A stretch of DNA of 64,000 bases, taken from positions 1,240,001-1,304,000 of the forward strand of contig NZ_CP047318.1 of NCBI RefSeq assembly GCF_009857135.1, given 5' to 3'. Each line of letters begins with the position of its first letter. Position 1 is the stretch's first letter. This DNA comes from Streptomyces sp. HM190 (GTDB lineage: Bacteria; Actinomycetota; Actinomycetes; Streptomycetales; Streptomycetaceae). This document shows, piece after piece, positions 7,864 through 17,289 of the stretch. A model generated the notes under the pieces. The model was given only the letters and a program-made list of their open reading frames with translations, did no database searches and was not told the DNA's origin. A program made the translations under genes and the position numbers.

Positions 7864-8478
7864 TCAGGCGCCGTCCCGTATTTCCTTCGGTGCCTCCGGT
7901 GCATAACTGATGTGGTCGAAGACCACATGGCATCCCGCGCCGTTGGGCGACTGGGCCAGGAACCCGATCTTCATGGGCGTCGCGACGGCGCCGAAGGTGA
8001 AGACGCGCACCATCCGCCAACGCTTGCCGTCGAGAGAGGCGTGCAGGGCTATCACACGTCCCATCCGAGCAATGCGAAGCCAGATGGAACGTGCCTGGGT
8101 GTCAAAGGCGTTGGCGTCGTCGGCGAAATCCCGCGCGACGACCGAGACCACCATCCCCTCCTCGGACGGCGAGTACTCGAAACACAGCTTCGCCCACGTT
8201 CGGTCGTCCTGCCAGAGCAGCAGGACACCTGCGTCGAACGTGCTCTGGAAGTCGACACTCACCCTCGCTGCGAAGGAGAAGTCCGATGCGGGGAGCTCGC
8301 CGAGCAGAGTATCGGCGTTCAGGCGCGTGTACTCGTCCGGGACCTCGGTGTAGCCCGGGTCGATGAAGTAGTCGGTCTGCGGAGAGGATGTGACCTCGAT
8401 ACGGTCTCCGTCGACCTGCCATTCGGTTCCACTCGAGCTTGCGAGGACGAACGGAAGAAACGGAACAGAGATGTTCAC
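7864..8478 (-). CDS. DUF1349 domain (concanavalin-like) protein
   Basis: 204-aa soluble protein of the DUF1349/'regulation of enolase' family, a jelly-roll lectin-like fold. Family features: SPQTDYFIDP near residue 32, DFSFAARVSVDFQSTFDAGV, LLWQDDRTWAKLCFEY, and GKRWRMVRVF in the C-terminal half. No signal peptide. Related domains form the C-terminal beta-sandwich of GH43 xylosidases, and a GH43 gene lies 450 bp upstream on the same strand, so a role in carbohydrate recognition is possible. Biochemical function unproven. Confidence 0.8.
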   Translation of the reverse strand: MNISVPFLPFVLASSSGTEWQVDGDRIEVTSSPQTDYFIDPGYTEVPDEYTRLNADTLLGELPASDFSFAARVSVDFQSTFDAGVLLLWQDDRTWAKLCFEYSPSEEGMVVSVVARDFADDANAFDTQARSIWLRIARMGRVIALHASLDGKRWRMVRVFTFGAVATPMKIGFLAQSPNGAGCHVVFDHISYAPEAPKEIRDGA

Positions 8479-8927
8479 AGAAGCCCTTTCAGGTCCAACA
8501 CGACGTGATTACGGACTCGGCGGTACGAGAGCAGTCAGGCGCAAGGAAGTCATCGTGCGGATCTCCGGAACGACAATGTCATCGCGGCAATCTGAAGGAC
8601 GACGCTCTGGGCTTCGTATCCGCGAAGCGGAACTTTCGTTCCTCGGACGGCCAGGAAGCAGGACGCACGCTACTGAATTCGGACGCCCTGATCACCGGTG
8701 CCTCGGGCTGACGGCCATCAGCTCATCGTGAGGCCGCAGACCGGCTGGTGCTCCTTTCTCTCTGACGGGTCGAGGCCGGAAGGCGGCGCGGAGGGCCGGC
8801 TTCACTGACAGCCGGTCGCGCCTGCGCCTGCAGGGCGAGCGAACCACAGTCCCGGCGGGCCCCGGCCGGCATCTGCTCTTGCACCCCATCCCTGGTGGCG
8901 GATCAACTCGGTCGGCTCATGCCTGAT
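8479..8927. other. Intergenic stretch, no supported gene
   Basis: About 450 bp between the DUF1349 and GH43 genes. Frames crossing it lack third-position GC bias and family similarity, and no strong terminator hairpin was seen. It presumably holds the DUF1349 promoter. Confidence 0.5.
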
Positions 8928-10436
8928 TCAGCCGTTGTCCCGTCCTTCGTAGATCAGCCAGTCGACGTCCACCGTCCCCTCCGCGGCGTACATGCCCATA
9001 ACGCGGCCCGTGAAGGAGGCAGCGGTCTCGGCCGCGACATAGCGACCGTCCAGCACAGCCAGATCAGTCCATTCGTCTCCCGCCCGTACCGACAGCCGTA
9101 CGACGTCCGGACCGAGGCGTCCCGGACCGCGCTCCGGAGCCGGCTCGGCGCTGATGCGGAGTTCGACGCGTGCGGCGTCTCCCTGCAACGGGAGTTCCCA
9201 GGTCTGAGTGAGCGTCCCGGTCCTCCCGCGGGCACACACGGTCCTGGCATTCGCTTCGATGTCGTAGTGGTGCCACTCGTCCATGCGGACACTGAGTCCG
9301 CCGCGCCCTTCCCGGACGTCGAGCAGGGCCGTCACACTGGCCCGTTCATGTTGCTGTCTGCGGCCGAGGAAGCAGGGACGGAGGGCGTCCATGTCCGCTG
9401 TGCCGTCGGCCGTGAGCCGGAGCCAGCCGGGCCGTTCGGTCAGGTTGGCCAGGGCGCGGGGCTCCTGACGGACCGCCAGCCACTCCGGCCCCAGGCGGTC
9501 CGCAGCGAAGTCGTCTCGGATGCGCACGGTGGGGCCGGCAGGGCTCAGTTCGACCGGCTCGATGACGGGCCATCCGTCGACCCAGCGCAGGGGCGACGCA
9601 AAGGTCTCGCGGCCCATGGGAGAGAAGGCTCGGGTCATGCCTCGGGGCCGCATGCCGAGCAGCACCATCGTCCACGATCCGTCCGGCCCCTCGACGAGGT
9701 CGCCGTGGCCGGTGTTCTGGACGGGCCGGTCGGTGCTGCGGGCGCTGAGCACGGGGTTCGCGGGACAGCCCTCGAAAGGACCGTCCGGGCGGGTGGAGCG
9801 TGCCACGCTGACAGCGTGGCCCCGTTCCGTGCCGCCCTCAGCGATCACCAGGTACCAGGTGCCGTCGATGTCGTAGAGATGCGGGGCCTCGGGGAACATC
9901 AGGCCGGTACCGGACCACAGCGAGCGCGGTTCCTCCAAGGCCTTGCCGCTCTCGGGGTCGAGGCGGACCTGCTGGATGCCGAGGTGCGTCATGTCGGTTC
10001 CGTCGCCGTTGAAAACCAGCCCCGAGTACGTGAGGTAGCAGGTGCCGTCCTTGTCCCAGGCGATGTCCGGGTCGATGCCGCTCACGCCCTGCATCGGGGT
10101 GCCGTCCGACCAGGGGCCCTCGGGCCGCTCGGCCGTGAAGATCAGGCTGCCGCGTCCGTTGGCGTCGGTGACGACGCACCAGAAGCGCCCATCGTGGTGA
10201 CGCAGCGTGGGGGCCCAGGCGCCGCCGAGGGTCGGGACGTCGTGAAGCCCCAGCTGGGACGCTCGCGTGGCGACATGACCGATCGGTGTCCAGTCGGCAA
10301 GGTTCCTGCTGTGGTAGATCGGGATGCCCGGCAGGTATTCGAAACTGGAGCAAGCGATGTAGTAGTCGTCACCGACCCGGCAGATGCTCGGGTCCGGGTT
10401 GAAGCCGGGAATGAGGGGGTTGGGGAGGGGGGTCAT
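8928..10436 (-). CDS. Glycoside hydrolase family 43 (beta-xylosidase/arabinofuranosidase type)
   Basis: 502-aa intracellular GH43 enzyme, no signal peptide. Five-bladed propeller features: catalytic base Asp in PGFNPDPSIC (residues ~10-19), pKa-modulating Asp in SGIDPDIAWD and general acid Glu in FPEAPHLYD. The C-terminal ~190 residues form the beta-sandwich typical of GH43 beta-xylosidases. ATG 10436 overlaps the stop of the upstream ATPase gene (ATGA), so the enzyme is translated with the importer and would hydrolyse imported xylo- or arabino-oligosaccharides in the cytoplasm. Confidence 0.92.
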   Translation of the reverse strand: MTPLPNPLIPGFNPDPSICRVGDDYYIACSSFEYLPGIPIYHSRNLADWTPIGHVATRASQLGLHDVPTLGGAWAPTLRHHDGRFWCVVTDANGRGSLIFTAERPEGPWSDGTPMQGVSGIDPDIAWDKDGTCYLTYSGLVFNGDGTDMTHLGIQQVRLDPESGKALEEPRSLWSGTGLMFPEAPHLYDIDGTWYLVIAEGGTERGHAVSVARSTRPDGPFEGCPANPVLSARSTDRPVQNTGHGDLVEGPDGSWTMVLLGMRPRGMTRAFSPMGRETFASPLRWVDGWPVIEPVELSPAGPTVRIRDDFAADRLGPEWLAVRQEPRALANLTERPGWLRLTADGTADMDALRPCFLGRRQQHERASVTALLDVREGRGGLSVRMDEWHHYDIEANARTVCARGRTGTLTQTWELPLQGDAARVELRISAEPAPERGPGRLGPDVVRLSVRAGDEWTDLAVLDGRYVAAETAASFTGRVMGMYAAEGTVDVDWLIYEGRDNG

Positions 10437-11344
10437 GCGCTGCCTGCTTTCATGCTTGCCGATTCCCGTGCGGTGAGTTCCCGGCGCGCGGCGCGCCGCT
10501 CGGCCTGCCTGGCCGGGTGCGGCACCGGGGCGGCCAGCAACAGCTTCTGGGTATAGGGGTGTTGTGGTTGGCCCGTCACCGAGGCCGCCGTGCCTGTCTC
10601 GACTATCTCTCCGTGGTACATGACGGCTACCCGGTGGCTGATGTGGCGTACGACGGACAGATCGTGGGTGACGAAGAGGTACGCGACAGAGGTGCGTTCC
10701 TGGATCTCGACGAGGAGGTCCAGGACGCGCGCCTGATTGGACAGGTCGAGCGCGCTGACCGGCTCATCGCAGACGATGAGCCGCGGTGAGCGCGACAACG
10801 CGCGGGCGATGGCGATGCGTTGCCGCTGGCCGCCGGAGAACTCTCTTGGCAGTCTTGCCCCGGCGTCGGCCGGAAGGCGTACCTGATGCAGCAGTTCACG
10901 CACCCGGGCACGGGCGTCACGGCCGGACACACCGGTGACGAGCAGTGGCTCGGTCAGGATGTCGTCGATGGTCAGGGCCGGGTTCAACGAGGTGTACGGG
11001 TCCTGGAAGACGACCTGGATGTCCTCGCCGAGCGCCCGCCGCTCTCTCTTCCCCAGGTGGGAGATGCCCCTGCCCCGGAAGGTGATCGTGCCGTGCGTGA
11101 CCGGGGCGAGGCCGAGAATGGCCCGGCCGAGCGTGGTCTTGCCCGAGCCGGACTCGCCCACCAGCCCCAGGGTCTCACCGGCTCCGATGGTGAGGCTGAC
11201 GCCTTTGAGGGCGCGGAACGGCACCTTGCGCCGTTTCCCTGGATATTCGACCACGAGGCCGTCCACGCTCAGCAGCGGTCCGTCGTCCGCAGGGTCCTTG
11301 TCCGGTCCGTGGTGCCGCGTGAGGTCGGCAGGTACAGCGCTCAT
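10433..11344 (-). CDS. ABC transporter ATP-binding protein (OppF/DppF-like)
   Basis: 303-aa nucleotide-binding subunit of a peptide/oligosaccharide-type importer. Walker A GESGSGKTT, Q-loop VFQDPYTSLNP, signature FSGGQRQR and Walker B LIVCDEPVSALD are intact, followed by the oligopeptide-type C-terminal extension (QPQHPYTQKLLLAAPV). ATG 11344 overlaps the previous stop (ATGA). Paired with the ATPase half of the fused gene upstream, it completes the OppD/OppF heterodimer. Confidence 0.93.
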   Translation of the reverse strand: MSAVPADLTRHHGPDKDPADDGPLLSVDGLVVEYPGKRRKVPFRALKGVSLTIGAGETLGLVGESGSGKTTLGRAILGLAPVTHGTITFRGRGISHLGKRERRALGEDIQVVFQDPYTSLNPALTIDDILTEPLLVTGVSGRDARARVRELLHQVRLPADAGARLPREFSGGQRQRIAIARALSRSPRLIVCDEPVSALDLSNQARVLDLLVEIQERTSVAYLFVTHDLSVVRHISHRVAVMYHGEIVETGTAASVTGQPQHPYTQKLLLAAPVPHPARQAERRAARRELTARESASMKAGSA

Positions 11345-13158
11345 GCGTCCGCTCCCTGTTCGGTTCCGGTGGTGCCCAGAGGACGACGCGGCTCGCTGTC
11401 CTCCAGGGTCGAGTCCAGCAGCATCCGCGTGTACGGATGCGTGGGCGCGGCGAACAGGTCCCGCGCCGGGGCGGCTTCGACGATCCGGCCGTTCTGCATG
11501 ACCGCGACCCGGTCGCAGATGTCGGCGACCACGCCGAAGTCGTGGGTGACGAGGATCATGCCCATCCGCCGTTCCTGCTGGAGGGACCTCATGAGGTCCA
11601 GAACCTCGGCCTGCACGGTCACGTCCAGCGCCGTCGTCGGCTCGTCCGCGACAAGCAGGTCCGGGTCGCAGGACACGGCGGCGGCGATGAGGACCCGCTG
11701 TGCCATTCCGCCGGAGATCTGGTGGGGGTAGGAGGTGTAGACGCGCGCCGGATCGGCGATCCCCACCCGTTCCAGCAGTGCCAGCGCCTTCTCTTTCGCC
11801 TCGCTCCGGGACAGTCCGAGATGCCGGCGCATCGGCTCGGCCAGCTGGGAGCCGATCCGGAAGGAGGGGTCGAGGTTCGACATCGGTTCCTGTGGTACAT
11901 ATCCGATCCTGCGGCCGCGCAGTGCCTGGCGTGTCCGGCCCCGGTCGGAGGTCCCGAGCTCGGTGCCGTCGAAGACGAGCCGCCGGGCCGTCGTGCGGGC
12001 CTCGGCGGGCAGCAGTCCAAGGACGGCGAACGCCGTCTGGCTCTTGCCCGAGCCGGACTCGCCCACCAGGCCGAGGACCTCGCCCCGCCGGACGGTCAGA
12101 CCGACCCTGTCGACGACGATCGTCTCGCCGTCGTCCTTGGGGTAGGTCACCTTGAGGTCCTCGACGACGAGGAGTTCGTCGCCGGACAATCGAGGGAGAG
12201 GCAGCGAGGTGGGACGGTCCTCGCCGACGGATCGTTTCACCGGCTTGGCGGACCGGCGCTTTCGGGACCGTCCGGCGGCACCGCCGAACAGCGCGTCGGT
12301 CAGCGCGTTGCCGAGCAGCCCGGAGGCGGCGACCGTCAGCCCGATGGCGAGGCCGGGCCACAGCAGCAGCACCGGCTTGGTGTAGATGTTGCCGAAGGCG
12401 TCGTTGAGCATCGCCCCCCAGCTGGCCTTCCCCGACGAACCAAGCCCCAGGAACTCCAGCCCCGACTGGATGAGGATGCCGATGCCGAGAATCTGGACGG
12501 CCTGGATGATCACCGGTGCCTGGACGACGCGCAGGATGTGGCGGCGGATGATGCGACCGTCGGACAGGCCCGACACGCGGGCGGCGTCGACGTACAGCTC
12601 CTCGCGCACGGCGTTGACCAGTCCGCGTACCAAACGGAAGACACCCGGTGCCATCAGCAGACCGAAGACGGCCATCGCTACGTAGGTGTTCTGGCCGACC
12701 GAGCCGAGGACCACCAGCAGCAGGATGATGGCCGGGACCGACATGACCAGGTTGGCGGACCAGCTCGCGACTCCGTCGAACCAGCCGCGGAAGTAGCCGG
12801 CCACCAGCCCCAGGGGAACGCCCAGGAGCACCGCGACCGCGGTCGCCAGGGCTGTTCCCAGCAGGCTCGTGCGGCCGCCGTACAGCAGGCGGGCCAGTAC
12901 GTCGCGGCCGACACCGTCCGTGCCGAGCGGATGGGCGCCGCCGGCAGGGGCCAGCGCGTGCGCCACGTTGGAGCCGGCCGGATCGTGGGCGGTGAGCAGG
13001 GGCGCGGCGGCGGAGGCCAGGACCACCAGGCCGAGGATCGCCAGGCTGACGGCCGCGACCGGGTCCTTCAGGAGCCGGCGCAGCAGCCGTTGCCGCGAGG
13101 CGGGAGCAGCGATCACCGGCTCCCCGCCGAGGGTTCCGGGTTCCGGGAGCAGGGTCAT
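11341..13158 (-). CDS. Fused ABC permease-ATPase (DppC-OppD fusion)
   Basis: 605-aa two-domain subunit. Residues ~1-300 are a DppC/OppC permease (N-terminal segment, TM helix near residue 40, HPLGTDGVGRDVLARLLYGG, the cytoplasmic loop EELYVDAARVSGLSD, further TM helices). After a basic linker (~305-335, GRSRKRRSAKPVKRS) residues ~345-605 are an OppD ATPase with Walker A GESGSGKSQ, Q-loop YVPQEPMSNLDP, signature ISGGMAQR and Walker B LLVADEPTTALD. Usually these are separate genes; no frame break is present. ATG 13158 overlaps the upstream permease stop by 4 nt. Confidence 0.92.
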   Translation of the reverse strand: MTLLPEPGTLGGEPVIAAPASRQRLLRRLLKDPVAAVSLAILGLVVLASAAAPLLTAHDPAGSNVAHALAPAGGAHPLGTDGVGRDVLARLLYGGRTSLLGTALATAVAVLLGVPLGLVAGYFRGWFDGVASWSANLVMSVPAIILLLVVLGSVGQNTYVAMAVFGLLMAPGVFRLVRGLVNAVREELYVDAARVSGLSDGRIIRRHILRVVQAPVIIQAVQILGIGILIQSGLEFLGLGSSGKASWGAMLNDAFGNIYTKPVLLLWPGLAIGLTVAASGLLGNALTDALFGGAAGRSRKRRSAKPVKRSVGEDRPTSLPLPRLSGDELLVVEDLKVTYPKDDGETIVVDRVGLTVRRGEVLGLVGESGSGKSQTAFAVLGLLPAEARTTARRLVFDGTELGTSDRGRTRQALRGRRIGYVPQEPMSNLDPSFRIGSQLAEPMRRHLGLSRSEAKEKALALLERVGIADPARVYTSYPHQISGGMAQRVLIAAAVSCDPDLLVADEPTTALDVTVQAEVLDLMRSLQQERRMGMILVTHDFGVVADICDRVAVMQNGRIVEAAPARDLFAAPTHPYTRMLLDSTLEDSEPRRPLGTTGTEQGADA

Positions 13159-14096
13159 GCGACACGCACCTTCGGGTTGAGCCAGCCCTGGGCCACGTCG
13201 AGCAGCAGGTTGACGACGACGACCAGAGCCACCATCACCACCACGACGCCCATGAGCAGCGGGGTGTCCCCGTTGGAGGCCGCGGTGTTGGCCAGGGAGC
13301 CGATGCCCGCGAGGCCGAAGACCTTCTCGACCACCACCGCGCCCCCGACGAGGCCGATGAACTGCAGGGTGAGCACGGTCAGCGCTGACGGCGCGGCGTT
13401 GCGCAGTGCGTGCCGCAGCAGCAGGCTGCGCGAACTCAGCCCCCGGCTGCGCAGGGTCCGTACGTAGTCCAGGCGCAGTACGTCGGCCATGGCGCTGCGG
13501 ATCTGCTGCGCCGTGGCCGCGATGGCGCCCACGGCCAGCGAGACGGAGGGCAGGATGATCGACTGCAGCCACAGGGACGGGGACTCCGAGAAGGCGGTGT
13601 AGCCGGTGGCCGGCAGCATTCTCCATCGGACACCGACGAAAAGGGCCAGTACGAGCGCCATCAGGAAGCTGGGTACTGCGAAACCGATGACGGCGAGCAG
13701 CTGGACGGCACGGTCCAGGAGGCCCCCGCGGACCGCAGCGCCGACTCCCAGCAGCACGCTGAGGATCGCCGACAGCAGCAGTCCACCGATGACGATGGAC
13801 AGGGTCACCGGCAGCTTGTCGCTCAGGGAGGCGGCGACACTGTCGCCGCCGGCCCAGGACCGGCCCAGATCGCCGCGCAGGGCGGATCCGAGCCAGTCCG
13901 TGTACTGCGCCGCCACCGGCCGGTCCAGGCCCAGCTCGGTCTTCTTCTGGGCGACCTGCTGAGCGGTCGCGGTGGCACCCGCCAGGTTCCTGGCGGTGTC
14001 CGTCCCGGTCATGCTCATGAGCACGAAGGTGAGAGCGGAGATCACCGCCACCAGGACCACTCCGGACAGCAGGCGCCGCGTCAGAAACGAGATCAT
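13155..14096 (-). CDS. ABC transporter permease (DppB-like)
   Basis: 313-aa integral membrane subunit with about six TM helices. The N-terminus FLTRRLLSGVVLVAVISALTF is the usual first helix of DppB-type permeases; LGLDRPVAAQYTDWL and LRGDLGRSWAGGDSV are family motifs, and the ATPase-contacting loop is RTLRSRGLSSRSLL. It starts at ATG 14096 with AGAGGCGG upstream, 41 bp after the binding-protein gene, and overlaps the fused subunit gene at its stop. Confidence 0.92.
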   Translation of the reverse strand: MISFLTRRLLSGVVLVAVISALTFVLMSMTGTDTARNLAGATATAQQVAQKKTELGLDRPVAAQYTDWLGSALRGDLGRSWAGGDSVAASLSDKLPVTLSIVIGGLLLSAILSVLLGVGAAVRGGLLDRAVQLLAVIGFAVPSFLMALVLALFVGVRWRMLPATGYTAFSESPSLWLQSIILPSVSLAVGAIAATAQQIRSAMADVLRLDYVRTLRSRGLSSRSLLLRHALRNAAPSALTVLTLQFIGLVGGAVVVEKVFGLAGIGSLANTAASNGDTPLLMGVVVVMVALVVVVNLLLDVAQGWLNPKVRVA

Positions 14097-14137
14097 GACC
14101 GCCTCTTGTGATCTTTCACGTTGCCGGCCTCGTGTCC

Positions 14138-15661
14138 TCAGGCGGCCGGGCTGAAGTTGTACAGCGGCGGCACGGGAGTGAAGGGCTGCGGGACGACCTC
14201 GACCGTCTTGGTGGTGGCGTAGGCCGCCTGCACGGCTGCCCACGGCGCGTTCCATGCCTGGTCGACCAGGTAGGTGTTGAGTTCCTTGAAGGCCCGTTCC
14301 TGCTTCGCGCCGGTGGCGTGCTGCGCGGTGTCCATCAGCTTGGTCACCTTCGGGTCCTCGTACTTGAAGATGTTCCACGTGGCGTCCTTCGCGACCTCGA
14401 TCTGGGTGGTGTCCCAGGGACGGAAGGAGGCCAGCGGGAAGTACGACATGGAGAACTTGCCGGCGAGCAGTTGCTTGATGGTCTGGTCGGAGGGGACGGT
14501 GACCAGCTTGACCTTGATGCCCACCTCGGCGAGCTGCTCGACCATGGCAGCCTGCGCCTCGGGAAACGGCCCGCTCAAATCGAGGACCTTGACCGTGAAG
14601 CCCTCGGGATAGCCGGCCTCCTTCAACAGGGCCTTGGCCTTCGCGGGGTCGTGCGGGTACTTCGCGTCGAGGGACGCGTCATAGGCGGCACCCGAGGAAT
14701 TGAAGAACTGCGTCGTCGCCTTGCCCGCCCCCTGATACACGCTCTTGACCAGGGAGGACCTGTCGAGGGCGTAGTTGATGGCCTGACGGACCTTGACCTT
14801 CCCGAGGGCAGGGGTGAGCTTGCCACCGCGATCCCATATATAGACGCCGGCGATGTCACCGGAGGCGTACGTGGTGACGTCCAGTCCACCGCCGCGGGCG
14901 ACCGGGATGTTCTTGGGGGTGGTCAGCAGCGCGCCGTTGATCTGGCCGGAGCGCAGGGCGTTGAGGACGGCCGTGGGGTCGTTCAGGGGCTTGAGGACCA
15001 CCTTGTCGAAGGGGAACGCCTTGCTGTTCCAGTAGTCCTTGTTCCGGACGAACGTGTAGACGCTGCCGTTGGTGGTGGCGGCCTTGTCCAGCTTGTAGGG
15101 CCCCGATCCGACCGGGGCGTCCTTGAGGGCGCCGCTGTCGATGGCCTTGGGGCTGGCCAGCATGCCGGCCACCGAGCCGAGGTTGGGCAGGAGCGACGGG
15201 TCGGGCGCGGACAACTTCAGCGTCACGCTGTCGGAACCACTTGCCGTGACGCTTTCGACGGCCTTGAGCTGGCCCGCCGCCTCGTTGGTGCCGGTGCGGG
15301 TGTGCTCCAGGTTCGCCTTGACGGCCGCCGCGTCCAGGGCCGAGCCGTCGGTGAACTTCAGGCCGGACCGGATCTTCAGAGTCAGCTCGGTGTTGCCCGC
15401 GGCGTACTTCCACGAGGTGGCCACATTGGCGACAGGCTCGGCCTTGGTGTCCAGACGCAGCAACGAGTCGTACACGGGCTGGTAGTACTGGGCGTTGTTG
15501 CCCAGGCCGGCGTCCTTCAGGTCCCAGGGCTGGGGCGGGACGATCGGTGCGAGCGTCAGCGTCTTGGAGCCCGCCGTGCCACTGCTGGGCGAGCCACCGG
15601 AACAGGCGGACACACCGGCCACCAATGCGACGGCGCCTGCGGCAATGAGGGTTCTTCTCAT
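14138..15661 (-). CDS. ABC transporter substrate-binding lipoprotein
   Basis: 507-aa SBP_bac_5 protein. Signal peptide MRRTLIAAGAVALVAGVSAC with lipidated Cys20; mature domain motifs YYQPVYDSLLRLD, WKYAAGNTELTLKIRSGLKF and VRQAINYALDRSSLVKSVYQ. ATG 15661 has GGAG 8 nt upstream. It is the first gene of the importer-GH43 operon. The peptide-type fold also binds oligosaccharides in several bacteria, and the GH43/GH3 context suggests a plant-derived oligosaccharide as ligand. Confidence 0.92.
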   Translation of the reverse strand: MRRTLIAAGAVALVAGVSACSGGSPSSGTAGSKTLTLAPIVPPQPWDLKDAGLGNNAQYYQPVYDSLLRLDTKAEPVANVATSWKYAAGNTELTLKIRSGLKFTDGSALDAAAVKANLEHTRTGTNEAAGQLKAVESVTASGSDSVTLKLSAPDPSLLPNLGSVAGMLASPKAIDSGALKDAPVGSGPYKLDKAATTNGSVYTFVRNKDYWNSKAFPFDKVVLKPLNDPTAVLNALRSGQINGALLTTPKNIPVARGGGLDVTTYASGDIAGVYIWDRGGKLTPALGKVKVRQAINYALDRSSLVKSVYQGAGKATTQFFNSSGAAYDASLDAKYPHDPAKAKALLKEAGYPEGFTVKVLDLSGPFPEAQAAMVEQLAEVGIKVKLVTVPSDQTIKQLLAGKFSMSYFPLASFRPWDTTQIEVAKDATWNIFKYEDPKVTKLMDTAQHATGAKQERAFKELNTYLVDQAWNAPWAAVQAAYATTKTVEVVPQPFTPVPPLYNFSPAA

Positions 15662-15704
15662 GATCTGCTCCGGTTTCTCAGATGTCGGGAGCACGGAAGA
15701 GGAA

Positions 15705-15733
15705 ACTTACGCGCGTCAGTTGCGCGCGTAAGT
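15705..15733. promoter_or_regulatory. LacI-type operator A (importer operon)
   Basis: Perfect inverted repeat with 11-bp arms ACTTACGCGCG and CGCGCGTAAGT around a 7-bp centre, 44 bp upstream of the binding-protein ATG. The inner 27 bp aligns with operator B at 17215 in the other promoter region, strongly implying a common repressor, the LacI protein encoded between them. Confidence 0.8.
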
Positions 15734-16131
15734 GAAGGTAGAGCGAACGTGTCCGAAAAGGCAACAGGTCATTGCCGACAAATTTCACGAGGAGGCCGGG
15801 AGGTCTGCCGCCGGACCGGGACGACCTGGGCGGGAAGACTTCGTACCGCCGAGGAGGACCCTGACTGTGTCCGGACACAAAGTCGTCCGCACAGCCGCGA
15901 TGCGGCACCGGCGAGACCACGCGCACCGGCACTCACCGGGACTCTGCCCGGCAGACGGCGTGGACCGCTTGCGACTTCCCCGCCGGTCAGCGCGGCCCTG
16001 CGGGCATACCCGGACGCGCACACGGCAGGAACACGGGGGTTCCGGCAGCGGCACCCACGAGCGACCCGGCCCGGCAGACCGTTCCGCTACAGGGCAGCGA
16101 GCGGTCGGCAGCGGGACGGCCGCCGCAGACG

Positions 16132-17145
16132 TCAGGCGGAATCGCGCACGATGAGCCGGACGGAAATCGGTGACACGTCAGGGAAACGCGGCATGCCGCC
16201 CGCCGCGCGGACCACCTCGTCGGCCAGGAAACGCGCCTGCGCCTCGAGATCAAGCTCGACCGTGCTCAGCGGCGGATCGGCCAGACCGGCTGAGGGAATG
16301 TCGTCGACGCCGATGACAGCGAGATCACCGGGCGCCGTCAGGCCCAGGCGGCGCAGGCCCGCAAGGATCGCCAGGGCCGTCTCGTCGTTGTAGGCGCACA
16401 CGGCTGTCACGGGCTCACCGTCACCCCGACTCCGCCACGCCTCGACCGCGGCCGCCGCCCGCTCGGGGTCCAGAGGCACCGGGTGGACCACGGGTTCGGG
16501 CAGGCCGAGATCCTCGCAGGCTCCCCGGACCCCGTCGAGGCGCAGCTGCGCGAATCCGGCCAGGCGCTCGTCGTCCGTGCCGGCGAACCCGAGCCTGCGG
16601 TGCCCGGCGCCCGCGAGATGGGCGACCTGCACTCGGCTGATCTCCATCTGGGACAACCGCATCTCGTTGTGCTCGGCGGTACCCGGCTCGTCGAGGATGT
16701 GCACGGCCTGGATCCCGGCCGCCTGGATCGCGGTCCGGTCGGCGTCGCTGAGGCCACCCATGACGACCACGCCGATCGGCGCCACCTTGCGCCAGATGTC
16801 CTGCACCAGCCCGTCCTTCACCGACGCCAGGTGGGTCACGAGGGTCAGACCGTGCTCCGCCACAGCTCGGGACAGGTGCTCCAGAAGCCGGCCGACGGAG
16901 AAACCGATGGGCCAGTCGGGCAGCAGGCACAGGACGAGGTCGCTGCTGCCCCGCGCCAGCTCGCGCGCCGCGGGCGAGGGCAGATAGTTCAGACGGGCCG
17001 CCGCCTCCAGGACCCGGCGGCGCGTGTGTTCCGGGATGGACTGGCGGGGGTCGGCGTTGAGGACGTAGCTCACCGTGGCACGCGAGACGCCGGCCTCACG
17101 AGCGACGTCGCTGCTGGTCACGCGGCGGCGGGCAGAGTTCGCCAC
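16132..17145 (-). CDS. LacI family transcriptional regulator
   Basis: 337-aa repressor. N-terminal HTH (VTSSDVAREAGVSRATVSYV, residues ~9-29) with hinge PSPAARELARG, then a periplasmic-binding-protein-like effector domain (HRRLGFAGTDDERLAGF, AVIGVDDIPSAGLADPPLST). GTG 17145 was chosen because GGGGGAGGA lies 5 nt upstream; the frame is open further but loses similarity. It sits between two divergent sugar-utilisation operons whose promoter regions share a 27-bp palindrome. Effector probably an imported xylo-, arabino- or gluco-oligosaccharide or its product. Confidence 0.93.
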   Translation of the reverse strand: MANSARRRVTSSDVAREAGVSRATVSYVLNADPRQSIPEHTRRRVLEAAARLNYLPSPAARELARGSSDLVLCLLPDWPIGFSVGRLLEHLSRAVAEHGLTLVTHLASVKDGLVQDIWRKVAPIGVVVMGGLSDADRTAIQAAGIQAVHILDEPGTAEHNEMRLSQMEISRVQVAHLAGAGHRRLGFAGTDDERLAGFAQLRLDGVRGACEDLGLPEPVVHPVPLDPERAAAAVEAWRSRGDGEPVTAVCAYNDETALAILAGLRRLGLTAPGDLAVIGVDDIPSAGLADPPLSTVELDLEAQARFLADEVVRAAGGMPRFPDVSPISVRLIVRDSA

Positions 17146-17214
17146 GACGTCCTCCCCCGGAAACTGTTGGGTCCTGAATGGTTGTGCCGGTCGACATCTT
17201 ATGACTATGGTCCG

Positions 17215-17241
17215 CTTACGCGAGTCACTGACGCGCGTAAG
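17215..17241. promoter_or_regulatory. LacI-type operator B (MFS-GH3 arm and lacI promoter region)
   Basis: Near-perfect 27-bp palindrome beginning CTTACGCG and ending CGCGTAAG, same length and arms as the core of operator A. It lies 48 bp before the MFS ATG and 69 bp before the lacI GTG, so it could control both divergent units and give autoregulation. Confidence 0.78.
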
Positions 17242-17289
17242 TTGAGCGATCCGACTATTCTTTTCTCGCACCAACCTCAGGGACTTGGC

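Noticed and set aside
8692..8889. Small minus-strand frame in the DUF1349-GH43 gap
   Set aside because: Arg/Pro-rich composition without third-position bias, start signal or homology.
8895..10556. 553-codon open frame on the plus strand
   Set aside because: Antisense to GH43; no motifs.
14108..16393. 761-codon open frame on the plus strand
   Set aside because: Antisense to the substrate-binding protein gene; no domain visible.
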